Assembly (NCBI GenBank): GCA_946499275.1
Contig: CAMMRL010000026.1
Location: forward strand, 1 to 35,371
DNA length: 35,371 nucleotides
Reading direction: 5' to 3'
Source: an uncultured Clostridia bacterium
GTDB lineage: Bacteria > Bacillota > Clostridia > Oscillospirales > Acutalibacteraceae
Shown in pieces: positions 29,830-35,371 of the stretch. Position numbers and translations under genes: made by a program. Numbering within the stretch: position 1 is the first letter of the stretch; every line of letters starts with the position of its first letter. The notes below the pieces were generated by a model. The model made no database searches. It was not told the DNA's origin and saw only the letters and a program-made list of their open reading frames with translations.

Positions 29830-30150
29830 ATGAAACTGGTATTGGCGATTGTAAATAAGGACGACAGCAGCGCGGTGTCCACCGCGTTGACCAAAGACGG
29901 CTTTTCGGTAACCAAGCTGGCGACCACCGGCGGGTTCCTGATGGCGGGCAACACCACCTTCCTTGTCGGCGTGGACGACGAGCGGGTGGACCAGGTACTG
30001 GCCACCATCGAAAAGCATTCGAAAAAGCGCACCCAGATGATCCCGAGTACGTCTTACGGTACCTCGGCGTACGCCTCCTTCCCCGTGGAAGTGACGGTTG
30101 GCGGCGCAACGGTGTTTGTGATGAACATCGAACGGTACGAAAAGCTGTAA
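29830..30150 (+). CDS. darA: Cyclic di-AMP receptor DarA/PstA (YaaQ)
   Basis: A 106-residue PII-like trimeric protein that binds the second messenger c-di-AMP. It starts MKLVLAIVNKDDS, the family opening, followed by the ligand-region block LATTGGFLMAGNTTFLVGVDD and the later AYASFPVEVTVGGATVFV. Effector partners are not known for most bacteria. ATG 29830 is preferred because GGAG (29817-29820) is 9 bases upstream; ATG 29824 is too close to it. It lies before holB and ricT, as in the Bacillus subtilis yaaQ-holB-yaaT region, which supports the orthology. Confidence 0.92.
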   Translation: MKLVLAIVNKDDSSAVSTALTKDGFSVTKLATTGGFLMAGNTTFLVGVDDERVDQVLATIEKHSKKRTQMIPSTSYGTSAYASFPVEVTVGGATVFVMNIERYEKL

Positions 30151-30198
30151 AAGCGGCCGCGACTGGTTTATCAAGTTTAGCGGATAGGTTGGAATGGC

Positions 30199-31194
30199 AT
30201 GCGGTTTGACGGATTTGCCGGAAACAGGGAAGCAAAACGGCTGCTCTCCGCCTTTGTGGATGGGGGGAGGCTTCCGCATGCCCTTTTGCTGGAAGGCCCG
30301 GCCGGCAGCGGCCGCCGCACCCTGGCCCGCCTGATTGCGAAGGCGGCAGTCTGCACCGGGGCGGGGGAGAAGCCCTGTGGCCGGTGCGCGGCCTGCATCA
30401 AGGCGACGGGCGGGAACCATCCCGACATTGTGGAAACGGGCGGCGACGGCGCGGCCCGTTCCTTTCATATTGAGACGGTGCGGGATATCCGGGACAAGGC
30501 GTATATCCTGCCTAACGAGTCGCCCCGCCGGGCGGTGATCCTGGCCGGCGCGCAGGGGATGACCGAGCAGGCGCAGAACGCGCTGCTGAAAATTTTGGAG
30601 GAGCCCCCCGCCCACGCACTGTTTATCCTCACTTGCGAAAACCGGGCGCAACTTCTCTCCACCATCCAGTCGCGTACCGTCTGCATCCCCCTCGGCCCGG
30701 TCTCGCCGGAGGAAGCGGAAGAAGCGGTGCGCCGGCTCCTTCCCGACGCCGACGAGACCGCGGTACGCCAGGCTATTGCGGTCTTCGGCGGCTTGGTTGG
30801 CCAGGTGGTGCAGGGGCTGTCGGAGGGGACGTTCCAGAAAGTGATCCAGCTGACCCCGGCCTTTGCCGAGGCGGTCGCCGCGCCGGACGAATTGGCGCTT
30901 TTGCGCCTGACCGCCACATTGGAAAAGGATAAGGATCTCGCCGATGGGGTGCTGGGAGGTCTGGCCCTCGTTTTCCGGGATGCGATCGCGTTCCGCTTCG
31001 GCGCGCAGGGCGCGGGAAGCCTGTCTGTCGCCCCGGAAACGGCGGAGAAGCTGGCCCGTACGTTGACCCGCGCCCAGCTTTTGGCGCTGATCCGCACGGT
31101 GGAGGGGCTGCAGGCCGACCGACGAAGGAATATCAACTATACGCTGTTCCTTACCCTGCTGTGCAGCCGTCTGCGCTCCGCCGCGGGCAGGTAA
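30199..31194 (+). CDS. holB: DNA polymerase III subunit delta'
   Basis: A 331-residue clamp-loader subunit. The P-loop region GPAGSGRRT (33-41) has Arg in place of the Walker lysine, as expected for an ATP-inactive delta'. A four-cysteine zinc-binding site is present (Cys51 in AAVCTGAG, then CGRCAAC). The motif NALLKILEEPP is the family hallmark, and LLSTIQSRT is the sensor block. A C-terminal helical domain follows. The ribosome site is weak. The gene is in the conserved order darA-holB-ricT. Confidence 0.93.
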   Translation: MRFDGFAGNREAKRLLSAFVDGGRLPHALLLEGPAGSGRRTLARLIAKAAVCTGAGEKPCGRCAACIKATGGNHPDIVETGGDGAARSFHIETVRDIRDKAYILPNESPRRAVILAGAQGMTEQAQNALLKILEEPPAHALFILTCENRAQLLSTIQSRTVCIPLGPVSPEEAEEAVRRLLPDADETAVRQAIAVFGGLVGQVVQGLSEGTFQKVIQLTPAFAEAVAAPDELALLRLTATLEKDKDLADGVLGGLALVFRDAIAFRFGAQGAGSLSVAPETAEKLARTLTRAQLLALIRTVEGLQADRRRNINYTLFLTLLCSRLRSAAGR

Positions 31195-31371
31195 AACAGA
31201 GGATGGGGGTGGGATACGGCGCGCCATCCGCTCCTTCTGCACAGAGGGACAGGTTTTTTAGAAACTTTTGCCATTGGTACGGCGCTTATGGAGCTCAGGT
31301 GTTTTGTCGATAAAGGCGTGTTTCGGGGAGACTTTCCAGCATTATACGCTAGATAGCCCTGGCCTTTTTTC
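31195..31371. other. Spacer between holB and ricT promoter, nothing recognised
   Basis: About 175 bases with T-rich patches after short GC blocks (for example TTTTTT at 31254-31259 and again near 31365). These may weakly terminate holB transcripts. No gene was seen. Confidence 0.35.
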
Positions 31372-31400
31372 TTGCAGGCAGGCGGCTTTCATGGTATACT
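31372..31400 (+). promoter_or_regulatory. Predicted promoter of ricT
   Basis: -35 TTGCAG (31372-31377), a 17-base spacer, and extended -10 TGGTATACT (31392-31400). It is almost the same as the promoter of the RNHCP gene. Confidence 0.7.
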
Positions 31401-31416
31401 TTGAGGTAGGACAAGC

Positions 31417-31518
31417 ATGAAAATTTATATATTCCCAACCGGATATCCCTTGTTGGAAGGATATGGCGCGTCTCCACGCCGCGGAGACGCTCGTTCGGGG
31501 GGCGAGACCCGATTTTGA
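31417..31518 (+). CDS. Small leader ORF (33 aa) ahead of ricT
   Basis: ATG 31417 is preceded by GAGGTAGGA and lies about 10 bases after the predicted transcript start. The 33-residue product starts MKIYIFPTGYPLLEGYG and has an Arg/Gly-rich end, with no known family. Its second half overlaps a hairpin (31468-31475 with 31483-31490). The stop TGA (31516-31518) is immediately followed by an ATG in the ricT frame (31519), so translation could be coupled. It may be a regulatory leader peptide or chance. Confidence 0.35.
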   Translation: MKIYIFPTGYPLLEGYGASPRRGDARSGGETRF

Positions 31519-31542
31519 ATGGCGGCGAGAAATGAGGTTTCC

Positions 31543-32409
31543 ATGGCGGAAATTATAGGTGTTCGCTTTAAAAACATAAGCAAAGTGTACTTTTTTGACC
31601 CGGATGGGCATACGCTCGAAAGGGGCAGCAGGGTGATGGTGGAAACCGCCCGCGGCCTGGAATGCGGCGAGGTCATCGCGGAAAACCGCGAGGTAGAGGA
31701 ATCCGAAATCGTCAAGCCGCTTAAAAAGGTGGTGCGCCCCGCTACGGCGGAGGATATCCGCCATTCCAAAGAGAATGCGGAAAAAGAGAAGAAAGCGTTT
31801 GCCATATGCCAGGAAAAGATCGCGGCGCACAAGCTGGACATGAAGCTCACCCGGGTGGCGTATTCGTTTGACAATTCGAAGATCCTTTTTTATTTTACCG
31901 CGGACGGGCGTGTGGACTTCCGGGAACTGGTAAAGGATCTGGCTTCGGTCTTCCGCACCCGGATTGAGCTGCGGCAGATCGGCGTGCGGGACGAGACGAA
32001 AATGCTGGGCGGTCTGGGGATTTGCGGACGGCCGTTCTGCTGTTCCCAGTTCCTGACCGATTTCCAGCCGGTTTCGATCAAAATGGCGAAGGAACAGGGG
32101 CTCTCTTTAAACCCGACCAAGATTTCGGGCGCCTGCGGGCGGCTGATGTGCTGCCTGAAATACGAGCAGGATGCGTATGAATCCCTGCTTAAAATCACCC
32201 CGAAAGTCGGCGCGCTTGTATCGACTAAGGAGGGGAAGGGCGTTGTAACCGAAGTGAGCCTGCTGACCGGCATGCTGAAAGTACGGATGGACAAATCGCC
32301 GGATTCCCCGGCGGTTTCGGTCAATGTGAAGGACGTGAAAGTCATCCGGGACAGCCGGATCAAGGTGGAGAAAAAGGAACAGGAAGAGCTGGGGAAACTG
32401 GAGAAATAA
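31543..32409 (+). CDS. ricT: RicT (PSP1-domain, YaaT) regulatory protein
   Basis: A 288-residue protein. In Bacillus subtilis RicT forms the RicA-RicF-RicT complex, carries iron-sulfur clusters, and is needed for RNA processing by RNase Y as well as for competence and sporulation. The N-terminal block GVRFKNISKVYFFDP, the PSP1 core, and the cysteine blocks GGLGICGRPFCCSQF and SGACGRLMCCLKYE are all present. The C-terminal tail is charged. ATG 31543 follows GAGG at 5 bases. ATG 31519, touching the leader ORF stop, would add 8 residues. ricA and ricF are not in the window. Confidence 0.92.
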   Translation: MAEIIGVRFKNISKVYFFDPDGHTLERGSRVMVETARGLECGEVIAENREVEESEIVKPLKKVVRPATAEDIRHSKENAEKEKKAFAICQEKIAAHKLDMKLTRVAYSFDNSKILFYFTADGRVDFRELVKDLASVFRTRIELRQIGVRDETKMLGGLGICGRPFCCSQFLTDFQPVSIKMAKEQGLSLNPTKISGACGRLMCCLKYEQDAYESLLKITPKVGALVSTKEGKGVVTEVSLLTGMLKVRMDKSPDSPAVSVNVKDVKVIRDSRIKVEKKEQEELGKLEK

Positions 32410-32432
32410 ATCCTGTTTACATGATAAACGGC

Positions 32433-32467
32433 AAAAGGATTTTCCGCTGGAAAATCCTTTTTTCTCG
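32433..32467 (+). terminator. Intrinsic terminator after ricT
   Basis: 13-bp perfect stem (32433-32445 with 32449-32461) and a 3-base loop, ending in a T-run and TTTCTC. It insulates the ferredoxin gene from ricT. Confidence 0.85.
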
Positions 32468-32476
32468 AAAAAACCG

Positions 32477-32504
32477 TTGATTTTTTACGTCTTTATGTTA
32501 TGAT
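32477..32504 (+). promoter_or_regulatory. Predicted promoter of the ferredoxin gene
   Basis: -35 TTGATT (32477-32482), a 16-base spacer, and -10 TATGAT (32499-32504). Confidence 0.6.
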
Positions 32505-32536
32505 AAGAACGAACACAAAAAGGAGGTGCTTTTTAC

Positions 32537-32707
32537 ATGGCATATAAAATTTCGGATGAGTGCATCGCTTGCGGTGCGTGCGAGGCGGAATGCCCCGTAT
32601 CCGCGATTTCCGAAGGTGACGGCAAGTACGAGATCAATCCTGATGTCTGCACCGAGTGCGGCAGCTGCGCGGACGTATGTCCCGTGGGCGCTCCTCAGGC
32701 GGAATAA
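32537..32707 (+). CDS. 2[4Fe-4S] clostridial-type ferredoxin
   Basis: A 56-residue low-potential electron carrier. Two cluster motifs are present: CIACGACEAECP and CTECGSCADVCP, each with the CxxCxxCxxxCP spacing. It is the standard size for clostridial ferredoxin and can donate electrons to Rnf (RnfB), hydrogenases or PFOR. ATG 32537 follows an excellent AGGAGGTG (32521-32528). It has its own promoter and a strong terminator, and so forms an independent unit inserted between ricT and trmN6. Confidence 0.96.
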   Translation: MAYKISDECIACGACEAECPVSAISEGDGKYEINPDVCTECGSCADVCPVGAPQAE

Positions 32708-32720
32708 GTTCTGCACGATC

Positions 32721-32762
32721 CATTGCCGGGCGGTTTCAAGGCCGCCCGGCAATGTCTTTTTA
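32721..32762 (+). terminator. Intrinsic terminator of the ferredoxin gene
   Basis: 13-bp GC-rich stem (32721-32733 with 32742-32754), 8-base loop, followed by TCTTTTTAT. Confidence 0.92.
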
Positions 32763-32870
32763 TAAACGGGAATGGTGCCTGGAGGTTTTCCCGGTTGGCC
32801 CGGTACTATGGAGGATGCACCTTTGGCCGGTGAAGCCGTGTGCGGTGGAAGAAAGGGGAGGGATAAAGGG

Positions 32871-33614
32871 ATGGACCGATGGGAACCGCTCGGCGGCGGG
32901 ACGGGCGTTTGGATGTCGGAGGAACACCGATTTGGCGAAGACGCGCTGCTTCTGGCCCGTTTCTCCCTGTCCCCTTACACTGTCCCGGACTCGCCCGCCA
33001 ACCCAGCTCCGCTGGTGAAAAAGGGCTTGTCGCTCCGCCGTGCGGCGGACCTGGGGACGGGGTGCGGGATCCTGCCCGTCTTATGGTGCCGGGAACAGCC
33101 GGATGTACAGGTAGAAGCGTTGGAAATCCAGGCTCAGGCGGCTGAGTTGGCCCGGCGTTCGGTACAGGATAGTGGCTTTGCCCGCCGTATCCGGGTATGG
33201 CAGGCCGACCTGCGCCGTTGGCGGGACTGGTTGGAGCCGGGAACCATGGATCTGGCGGCGATGAATCCGCCGTATTTCCCCTTGGGAAGCGGCGGCGTTC
33301 CGCCCTCCCCTTCCGCCCGGATTGCGCGGCACGAAACAGCGGACCCGCACCTCCCCGGCTGTACATTGGCGGACGCCGCCGGAGCGGCGTCCGGGCTTTT
33401 GCGGCCCGGCGGACGGTTCTGTATCTGTCATCGCCCGGAGCGTCTTGCCGATGTGCTGGCCGTGCTGCGGGTGGCGGGCCTGGAGCCGAAGCGTCTGCGT
33501 TTTGCGCAGAAAGCACCGGGATGTCCGCCTTGGCTCCTCCTGTGCGAGGGGCGGAAAGGGGGAAAACCAGGGCTGAAAATGGAACCGCCTTTTCTGCCGG
33601 ACAAGAATCATTAA
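32871..33614 (+). CDS. trmN6: tRNA1(Val) adenine-37 N6-methyltransferase family protein (YabB)
   Basis: A 247-residue SAM-dependent methyltransferase. The SAM loop ADLGTGCGILPVLW, the acidic residue at EALEIQ and the catalytic AAMNPPYF motif (NPPY) identify the TrmN6/YfiC family. The N-terminal EPLGGGTGVWMSEEHRFGEDALLLA region also matches the family. ATG 32871 follows GGGGAGGG. The frame is open to 32772 but lacks a better ribosome site. The stop lies inside an inverted repeat. It is next to rsmI, as yabB is near yabC in Bacillus. Confidence 0.88.
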   Translation: MDRWEPLGGGTGVWMSEEHRFGEDALLLARFSLSPYTVPDSPANPAPLVKKGLSLRRAADLGTGCGILPVLWCREQPDVQVEALEIQAQAAELARRSVQDSGFARRIRVWQADLRRWRDWLEPGTMDLAAMNPPYFPLGSGGVPPSPSARIARHETADPHLPGCTLADAAGAASGLLRPGGRFCICHRPERLADVLAVLRVAGLEPKRLRFAQKAPGCPPWLLLCEGRKGGKPGLKMEPPFLPDKNH

Positions 33615-33635
33615 GGCGAAATCCGCCTTAATGAT
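33607..33635 (+). repeat. Inverted repeat spanning the trmN6 stop codon
   Basis: 12-bp arms (33607-33618 with 33624-33635) and a 5-base loop; the TAA stop (33612-33614) is inside the left arm. Only a weak T-rich tail follows, so it may be a partial terminator or an mRNA-stability element. Confidence 0.5.
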
Positions 33636-33683
33636 ATTTACTAATAGAAAATAAATTATCAAATTATACATGGGGGATTTATT

Positions 33684-34508
33684 ATGGCCGGGATACTGAC
33701 ACTGGTGGGAACGCCGATCGGCAACTTGTCCGATTTGTCTCCACGGGCGGTGGAGGTACTGAAAAACAGTGATTTTATCGCGGCGGAGGATACCCGGGTA
33801 ACGCTCGGCCTGCTCAACCATTTTGGGATTAAGAAGCCGCTAGTCAGTTATTTTGAACACAATAAGCGCCAGCGGGGGGAACAGATTGTGGCCCGCCTGG
33901 AGGCAGGGGAAAACGCCGCCCTGGTCACGGATGCGGGGATGCCGGCAATCTCGGACCCAGGGGAAGACCTGGTGGCGCTCTGCCACGAACGGAGGATCAC
34001 CGTTTGCGTGGCTCCGGGGCCGAGCGCGGTGGTCACCGCGCCCGCCGTTTCCGGGCTGCCGACCGGACGGTTCACCTTTGAGGGGTTCCTCAGCATGAAC
34101 AAGCGGAGCCGCCGGGAACATCTGGGTTCCCTGCGAGGGGAACAGCGTACGATGGTTTTTTATGAAGCGCCGCATAAGCTTCCCTCCACGCTGGAAGATA
34201 TGCTGGAAGCGTTCGGCGACCGCCGGATAGCCCTGGTACGGGAATTGACCAAAATCCACGAAGAAGTGATCCGCACCACGCTGGCAGAGGCGGCGGCCCG
34301 CTTCCTCCAGGAAACGCCTCGTGGGGAATTCGTGCTGGTGATCGAGGGGGCGGTTCCGCCGAAGCCAGAGGAGACGACTCCCGAACAGGCGGCGGAGCTT
34401 GCGGCGGCGTATATGGCGCAGGGGGCTTCCGTTTCGGACGCCGCCAAACGGGCCGCTGCCGAGACCGGCGTGAAAAAAGGGGAGATTTACCGCCGGATAG
34501 TGCGGTAG
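33684..34508 (+). CDS. rsmI: 16S rRNA 2'-O-ribose C1402 methyltransferase RsmI
   Basis: A 274-residue member of the tetrapyrrole-methylase superfamily that methylates the ribose of C1402 in 16S rRNA. Hallmark blocks are VGTPIGNLSDLSPRAVEVL, AAEDTRVT, LVTDAGMPAISDPG and APGPSAV. Length is typical. ATG 33684 follows GGGGGATT. It closes the darA-holB-ricT-trmN6-rsmI synteny group and ends at a strong terminator. Confidence 0.95.
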   Translation: MAGILTLVGTPIGNLSDLSPRAVEVLKNSDFIAAEDTRVTLGLLNHFGIKKPLVSYFEHNKRQRGEQIVARLEAGENAALVTDAGMPAISDPGEDLVALCHERRITVCVAPGPSAVVTAPAVSGLPTGRFTFEGFLSMNKRSRREHLGSLRGEQRTMVFYEAPHKLPSTLEDMLEAFGDRRIALVRELTKIHEEVIRTTLAEAAARFLQETPRGEFVLVIEGAVPPKPEETTPEQAAELAAAYMAQGASVSDAAKRAAAETGVKKGEIYRRIVR

Positions 34509-34558
34509 GGCACGGTGGGAATACCGCGCTGTAGGGATTGGAAAACCGAATATAAAAT

Positions 34559-34595
34559 AACCGTCGGTGGAAATCTTTTCCACCGACGGTTGTCT
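34559..34595. terminator. Terminator after rsmI (convergent with the next gene)
   Basis: Perfect 15-bp stem (34559-34573 with 34577-34591) and a 3-base loop, followed by GTCTTTTC and preceded by an A-rich run. It probably serves both directions. Confidence 0.85.
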
Positions 34596-34661
34596 TTTCT
34601 AAAAAATGCATGCGCCCAGTATGCGCAAAAGCCTGCCAAGAAAGGATAGGGGAAGGGCGGC

Positions 34662-35177
34662 CTATCCCAATTTCCATTCTTTAAGCTGATCGGCCTGAGG
34701 AAAAAGCGCATTATGTGTATAGGTGAAGCGATAGTAACCGCCGTCTGTAATCATCCGGTACTCGTTCTCAGGAACGGGGAAGGAACGATTCCCGATTTGG
34801 ATATAGTAACGGCCGCTTTGCTCGTATTTCCGGAATTCGGCATAACCGGAAGTGGTGACCGTATTCATCATAACAATATAAACCGCAGCAACCAACCCAA
34901 CAGCACAGATAGCGGCCAGATTCCAGAAAAATAAACGGATATCGCGGTGCCGCTTCCGCCAAAGTCGGTACCAGGTATAGACGGCGGCAGCAAGACAGAA
35001 CCCCGCAGAGAAGGGAAGCAGCGCCACCGGGAGGTAGCAGAGCTCATGTAGCCTGTAGCTGAGGTTGGCAACCGCCTGCCATTGCGATAGGAAGAGGAAT
35101 AATAGGAACGCCCCGGCGTGTATCAGCAGTAGGATAGCCAGCCATCGGCTTCTGCGTTCATAGAAAGCATCGCGCAT
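34662..35177 (-). CDS. Unknown membrane protein, three transmembrane helices
   Basis: A 171-residue protein not assigned to a family. Three hydrophobic segments (about residues 12-30, 46-68 and 84-104) are followed by a soluble C-terminal domain of about 65 residues that is rich in Tyr (SGYAEFRKYEQSGRYYIQIG). The cytoplasmic loop after helix 2 is basic (RLWRKRHRD). ATG 35177 follows AAGGGGGAT at about 7 bases. The open extension to 35297 has no ribosome site. It is convergent with rsmI. Confidence 0.7.
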   Translation of the reverse strand: MRDAFYERRSRWLAILLLIHAGAFLLFLFLSQWQAVANLSYRLHELCYLPVALLPFSAGFCLAAAVYTWYRLWRKRHRDIRLFFWNLAAICAVGLVAAVYIVMMNTVTTSGYAEFRKYEQSGRYYIQIGNRSFPVPENEYRMITDGGYYRFTYTHNALFPQADQLKEWKLG

Positions 35178-35294
35178 GGAAAATCCCCCTTGCCCCTTTA
35201 TTCTTTGCCGTATCCTTGCTGTATCTATTCTAAATATACAATGCCATTTTAAGAAACACAAGACTATTGGTAAGATAAGGCGTGCTTTCCACAG

Positions 35295-35331
35295 CAAAAA
35301 CGCCCCGCTCCGCCGAGGGGGGCGTGTTTTG
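35295..35331. terminator. Terminator-like hairpin near the right edge
   Basis: Stem of about 12 bp with one bulged G (35295-35306 with 35319-35331) and a 12-base loop. The minus-strand reading has a T-run after the stem, so it may end a gene transcribed leftward from beyond the window. On the plus strand it ends in TTTTG. Confidence 0.6.
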
Positions 35332-35371
35332 TGTGGGATAAAAAAGATATAAACTTTTTGGGGGGGGAATA

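Noticed and set aside
29782-31242. 486-codon minus-strand frame over darA and holB
   Set aside because: Shadow of two conserved genes in their expected synteny; no start signal.
1-35371. CRISPR arrays, insertion sequences, phage or conjugation genes
   Set aside because: No regularly spaced repeats, transposase, integrase or terminal inverted repeats were seen in reading both strands.

Overview
The window looks like chromosome from a GC-rich, Gram-positive anaerobe of the class Clostridia, probably close to Oscillospiraceae/Ruminococcaceae. This is inferred from gene content and not from any database search. The pointers are a complete rnfCDGEAB cluster preceded by NusG-domain-II and Gx-transporter genes, RicT and the c-di-AMP receptor DarA in Bacillus-like gene order, a glycerol-3-phosphate-dehydrogenase-like/DUF1667 operon, strong AGGAGG-type ribosome sites, and many sharp hairpin-plus-T-run terminators. 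No insertion sequence, phage gene or CRISPR array was seen.

Layout. 1-825: 3' part of a prephenate dehydratase. 964-1722: PAP2-like membrane phosphatase. 2136-3680 (-): RsmF-type rRNA methyltransferase. 3831-4286: small helical protein. 4365-4796 (-): tandem-ACT protein. 4938-6047 (-): iron alcohol dehydrogenase. 6265-12549: NusG-II protein, Gx transporter, then rnfC, D, G, E, A, B, together an ion-pumping ferredoxin:NAD+ oxidoreductase. 12810-13083: tRNA-Met, tRNA-Glu and tRNA-Val behind a strong promoter. 13347-14891: ECF sigma factor with a very long C-terminal extension. 14993-19214 (-): operon of SIS isomerase, GH38 alpha-mannosidase and ROK kinase. 19599-20800: membrane protein coupled to a P-loop kinase. 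21020-21445 (-): RNHCP zinc protein with a structured leader. 21700-25000 (-): GlpA-like FAD dehydrogenase, FAD/NAD oxidoreductase and DUF1667 protein. 25490-26350: QueG-like reductase. 26435-28871: alanine-racemase-fold protein coupled to an Orn/Lys/Arg decarboxylase. 29028-34508: mtnN, darA, holB, ricT, ferredoxin, trmN6 and rsmI. 34662-35177 (-): unknown membrane protein.

Most genes are ordinary housekeeping or energy metabolism. The points most worth attention are: (1) an alanine-racemase homologue that has lost the PLP lysine (Glu) and the catalytic tyrosine (Leu), translationally coupled to a PLP decarboxylase; (2) an RNHCP-gene leader that can form two mutually exclusive hairpins, one of which hides the ribosome-binding site; (3) a complete terminator inside the leader of the GlpA-like operon; (4) a ROK kinase without the zinc cysteines in a SIS/GH38/ROK operon; (5) an ECF sigma factor fused to a ~350-residue extension with no anti-sigma gene beside it. 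I did not identify a clearly new multi-gene system; these are leads, not proven novelties.
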